Made by a program: the position numbers and the translations under genes
From: Candidatus Jingweiarchaeum tengchongense
Lineage (GTDB): Archaea > Nanobdellota > Nanobdellia > Jingweiarchaeales > Jingweiarchaeaceae
DNA length: 43,891 nucleotides
Assembly: GCA_025920705.1 (NCBI GenBank)
Contig: JAPDLJ010000007.1
Span: 6,731 to 50,621, forward strand
Direction of reading: 5' to 3'
Shown here: piece by piece, positions 41,356 through 43,891 of the stretch
Position numbering within the stretch: the stretch's first letter is position 1
Layout: each line of letters begins with the position of its first letter
The notes under the pieces: model-generated
Seen by the model: only the letters and a program-made list of their open reading frames with translations
Databases searched by the model: none
Told to the model about the DNA's origin: nothing

Positions 41356-42882
41356 TTATCTATCAAAAACACGTACTTGAATGAATGGGATGAGTGCCAT
41401 CGGTGTGAACTGGGATGAAGGCACGTCATCGTTCCCGTACCATAAACCGGGATTATCTTTAATGCATTTACCCATCTCATAGACCATCATGTTCTCATTT
41501 GAAAGCTGTATTTTACCTAATAATTGATAAATACCTGAAGAGAAGAGATGTATGTTTTTAATTGGTAACAAGTTCCCATTTTTATAGAGATAAGTTTCTG
41601 GTGATAACTCCATTTCATAACCATTATGACCCGCACCAACAATAAAATGGGCCGAGAATGAATTAACCTCAGCCATATTTTTGAATGTTACAATAGTATC
41701 ATTTTCGCAGGCTTCACACATTTCTTCCAAGGTCTTAAATCCTTCTTTATCAGGCAGTACATGCGTCACGCTCATCCTTGGTATTGGAATTGCTCCGACT
41801 TCTTGAAATCTTGCATTACCTACTTCTTTTCCATCAGAGTACTTTGAACCTAAGGTTCTACCAGTCACAATTCCATTTTGGATTAAAACCTTCCTTTCTG
41901 ATTTGAACATCTCATCATCGTAGTCAAATCCACCGATCAATCTCTTTCCTTCAACTTTTATTTTTGGATCATCAGCTAATGAAAGATTCTCAGATATTTT
42001 ATCTCCTTTCTTGAAGAGTGGTGTTTCGTGGTATGGGGGTTGTTCTTTTGTTATTCTTTCAATTCTTACTTCTTCTTCAAATGGATGACCTATTATTTCG
42101 TGTGCCCATGTAGAGAATGGTGTTATCACATCATACAATCCGTTTTGTATTTTAATTTGATTTTTTTTAGATTTAATGGCAATTTCATACAATGAACTTG
42201 ATAACTCAGAAAATGATCGAGCATTTTTTATTCTAGATTCTAATGTGACATCTGGGGTGTATTTGATTAATTCCTCTATTCTACGTATATCACTGTTACT
42301 TCTTGGTATTATTCCAATAAATCTCTGGATGCTTTGTTCTGGTGCAATTTCCACTTTTATTGACGTAATGAATTGGGGTTGCCATCGTAAAACTTCGATG
42401 TCATTTGTGTTCATGGAAAAGGAAACCAAATCATTCAAACCATATCCTGTAATTACTTGATATTCAGCGTCTTTAATGTCAGATGCGTTTCTCAATTCCT
42501 CAGTCAATTCTCTAGGAACGGAGAGTTTTTTGATTTTCTTTTGAATAAAACTTTTTTCTGGAAAAATAGATTTTTCTGGAATGCGAATTGCAATCGGATG
42601 CAGGTCCTCGTTACACCCATCAATTAATCTATGAAGTTGCGATTCATTTAATTCACTCGTCCCAGTCGAAAATGAACCACTGTAAAGTAAATTGTTACGA
42701 AGCACTTCAAGTGTGCCAATTAATTGTAAATGTGGAATCTTAAGAGAGAATCTTTTTCCATTACTGAACTCTTCCTCTTTATTCCTTGAAATGGAAATTG
42801 TAAACGAGGAATATTTAGCATCTTTATAGTTACTAAGCAATGCCTTGATTGGTTTCTCAGCTATGTTGATTAACTCAGACAT
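41356..42882 (-). CDS. tldD: TldD/PmbA-family metalloprotease (TldD-like)
   Basis: This 508-residue protein has the HExxxH zinc motif (AHEIIGH, H261-E262-H266) that marks the catalytic TldD subunit, followed by C-terminal VRVGNARFQEV-like and SAHFIVGAGHNGYE regions. TldD/TldE pairs degrade unfolded peptides and mature peptide antibiotics in bacteria. No TldE partner is adjacent. In archaea homologous TldD proteins exist without assigned substrates. The chain is slightly longer than bacterial TldD. Confidence 0.8.
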   Translation of the reverse strand: MSELINIAEKPIKALLSNYKDAKYSSFTISISRNKEEEFSNGKRFSLKIPHLQLIGTLEVLRNNLLYSGSFSTGTSELNESQLHRLIDGCNEDLHPIAIRIPEKSIFPEKSFIQKKIKKLSVPRELTEELRNASDIKDAEYQVITGYGLNDLVSFSMNTNDIEVLRWQPQFITSIKVEIAPEQSIQRFIGIIPRSNSDIRRIEELIKYTPDVTLESRIKNARSFSELSSSLYEIAIKSKKNQIKIQNGLYDVITPFSTWAHEIIGHPFEEEVRIERITKEQPPYHETPLFKKGDKISENLSLADDPKIKVEGKRLIGGFDYDDEMFKSERKVLIQNGIVTGRTLGSKYSDGKEVGNARFQEVGAIPIPRMSVTHVLPDKEGFKTLEEMCEACENDTIVTFKNMAEVNSFSAHFIVGAGHNGYEMELSPETYLYKNGNLLPIKNIHLFSSGIYQLLGKIQLSNENMMVYEMGKCIKDNPGLWYGNDDVPSSQFTPMALIPFIQVRVFDR

Positions 42883-42970
42883 ACTTAAAAAAATGAAAGC
42901 ATCATTTATTAATTTTACTACTTAATAGGAGATAAATATAAAAAAATAGGACAATTGATTAAAAGTGTGT

Positions 42971-43648
42971 ATGAGAGTGGCCTCTTTATTTTCTGGTGGA
43001 AAGGATAGCACATTCGCCACTTATCTAGCAATGCAAAATGGCTTTGATGTTGTTTATTTAATCTCAATCTTGCCAAAGAACAAGGAAAGCTACATGTTCC
43101 ACTTTCCCAACATTGGATTAACAAAATTACAGGCAAAAGCAATGAACATTCCAATAATTCAGAAAAAAACGAGTGGAGGGAAAGAAAAAGAAATAGATGA
43201 TTTGAGGGATATACTTGCGATGAAAAAGGAGAAAATTGAAGGTGTTGTCAGTGGTGCAATAGAAAGTGATTATCAGAAAACGAGGATAGATGGTGTGTGT
43301 GAAGCATTGGGGTTGAGAAGCTTTGCTCCGCTTTGGAGAAAAAATCAAGAAGATTTACTTAGGGAGGAAATAAATGCTGGTTTTGATGTAATAATCACTG
43401 GTTGCTTTGCTGCTGGTCTCACGAAAAATTGGCTGGGGAAAAAAATCGATGAAGAGTGTATAAAAGAATTGGTAAAATTAAAGAATAAATTTGGAATAAA
43501 CATCTGTGGTGAAGGAGGAGAAATAGAGACATTTGTATTGGATTGCCCTTTATTTAAAAAAAGAATAGAAATAAAGAAAGGTGTAGTGGAATGGTGTGAA
43601 AACCATGGAATTTACCAAATAAAAAAGGCGATTTTAGTTGAAAAGTAA
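42971..43648 (+). CDS. dph6: Diphthine-ammonia ligase (Dph6-like)
   Basis: This 225-residue ATP-pyrophosphatase has the PP-loop (SGGKDST, residues 8-14), a SGAI.SDYQ..R motif, the LW (PLWRKNQEDLL) motif and NICGEGGEIETFVLD. These are characteristic of Dph6/COG2102, which amidates diphthine on elongation factor 2. ATG at 42971 gives the family start MRVA; the GTG six bases upstream is less likely. A TATA-like ATAAATATAAA precedes it. Confidence 0.9.
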   Translation: MRVASLFSGGKDSTFATYLAMQNGFDVVYLISILPKNKESYMFHFPNIGLTKLQAKAMNIPIIQKKTSGGKEKEIDDLRDILAMKKEKIEGVVSGAIESDYQKTRIDGVCEALGLRSFAPLWRKNQEDLLREEINAGFDVIITGCFAAGLTKNWLGKKIDEECIKELVKLKNKFGINICGEGGEIETFVLDCPLFKKRIEIKKGVVEWCENHGIYQIKKAILVEK

Positions 43649-43891
43649 TTAAAATTTCTTAGCGATTTCCTGAAATTCGGAAAATATTTTTTTCTCATCG
43701 CAACTCAAAATTTTACCATCTCTTAAAATGACTTTACCATCACAGATTACTGTGTTCACGTCCTTTCCCCTTGAAGAGTAAACTAAGTGATTGATGATTT
43801 GTTGCTCATTTACAATTGGTAAAAAATTCTCCTTTCTAATATCAATCAAAACTAAGTCCGCCTTCTTTCCTATTTCTATGCTACCTATTTT
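43649..43891 (-). CDS. Amidohydrolase C-terminal part (truncated by window edge)
   Basis: The minus-strand frame is open to the window edge and encodes at least 80 residues: GSIEIGKKADLVLID followed by NHLVYSSRGKDVNTVICDGKVIL and a C-terminal helix. This is the composite end domain of cytosine deaminase/atrazine-chlorohydrolase-type amidohydrolases. The NHLVYS..GKDVNTVI stretch is characteristic of 5'-methylthioadenosine/S-adenosylhomocysteine deaminase. The catalytic barrel lies outside the window. It abuts dph6 with no spacer. Confidence 0.85.
   Translation of the reverse strand, partial: KIGSIEIGKKADLVLIDIRKENFLPIVNEQQIINHLVYSSRGKDVNTVICDGKVILRDGKILSCDEKKIFSEFQEIAKKF

Noticed and set aside
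1-43891. CRISPR array or insertion sequence
   Set aside because: No regularly spaced repeats, transposase genes or terminal inverted repeats were found by reading both strands.

Overview
The window is AT-rich, gene-dense DNA from an archaeon. The evidence is archaeal/eukaryotic-type ribosomal proteins (S8e, L18e, L37e, L37Ae), RNA polymerase subunits RpoN and RpoP, a TFIIB-type factor, LSm, prefoldin beta, ABCE1, Trm1, a diphthamide ligase, deoxyhypusine synthase, a presenilin-type protease and the archaeal version of the mevalonate pathway. Many genes follow GGTGA-type ribosome-binding sites; others look leaderless, with a TATA-like element about 26 bases before the start. The lineage cannot be fixed from this sequence. 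The many orphan families and the compact layout would fit a DPANN-type (for example Aenigmarchaeota-like) or deep euryarchaeal genome, but that is a guess.

Layout. 1-3500: small zinc-ribbon and membrane proteins, an orphan nucleotidyltransferase behind a palindromic operator candidate, an MBL hydrolase, a Nudix hydrolase and a DUF429-like protein. 3499-8581 (minus): a likely operon of a YchF/OLA1-like GTPase, a PflX-type radical SAM protein, a UbiD-type decarboxylase and a fused aconitase-X protein. The last two are the predicted anhydromevalonate-phosphate branch; mevalonate kinase lies at 36.4-37.4 kb. 8667-11270: ABCE1 and a DUF63 membrane protein. 11272-18933: a block of eight genes mostly of unknown function, holding a TIM-barrel protein with a roughly 200-residue helical insertion, two paralogous nucleotidyltransferases and several coiled-coil or helical orphans. 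This is the best candidate for an undescribed system.

18934-32489 is mainly information processing: metallopeptidase, Trm1, TFB, MscL, beta-CASP nuclease, S8e, LSm-L37e, tRNA-Lys(CUU), L18e-L13-S9-RpoN, a 14-codon Cys-rich micropeptide, tRNA-Pro(UGG), SpoIIM-like protein, L37Ae-RpoP, prefoldin beta-UPF0147-SepF, a presenilin-like protease with an AAA ATPase, and a methylthiotransferase. 32.5-34.3 kb holds a small HTH gene, preceded by a diverged direct repeat, coupled to a threonyl-tRNA synthetase that lacks the editing domain. 34.3-43.9 kb holds membrane proteins, MBL and Nudix hydrolases, mevalonate kinase, a deoxyhypusine synthase-agmatinase pair (aIF5A modification), a PAC2 protein, a TldD-like peptidase, Dph6 and a truncated amidohydrolase. 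Genes are very tightly packed: most convergent neighbours overlap by 4 nt or end within 3 nt of each other. No CRISPR array, transposase, integrase or rRNA was seen.
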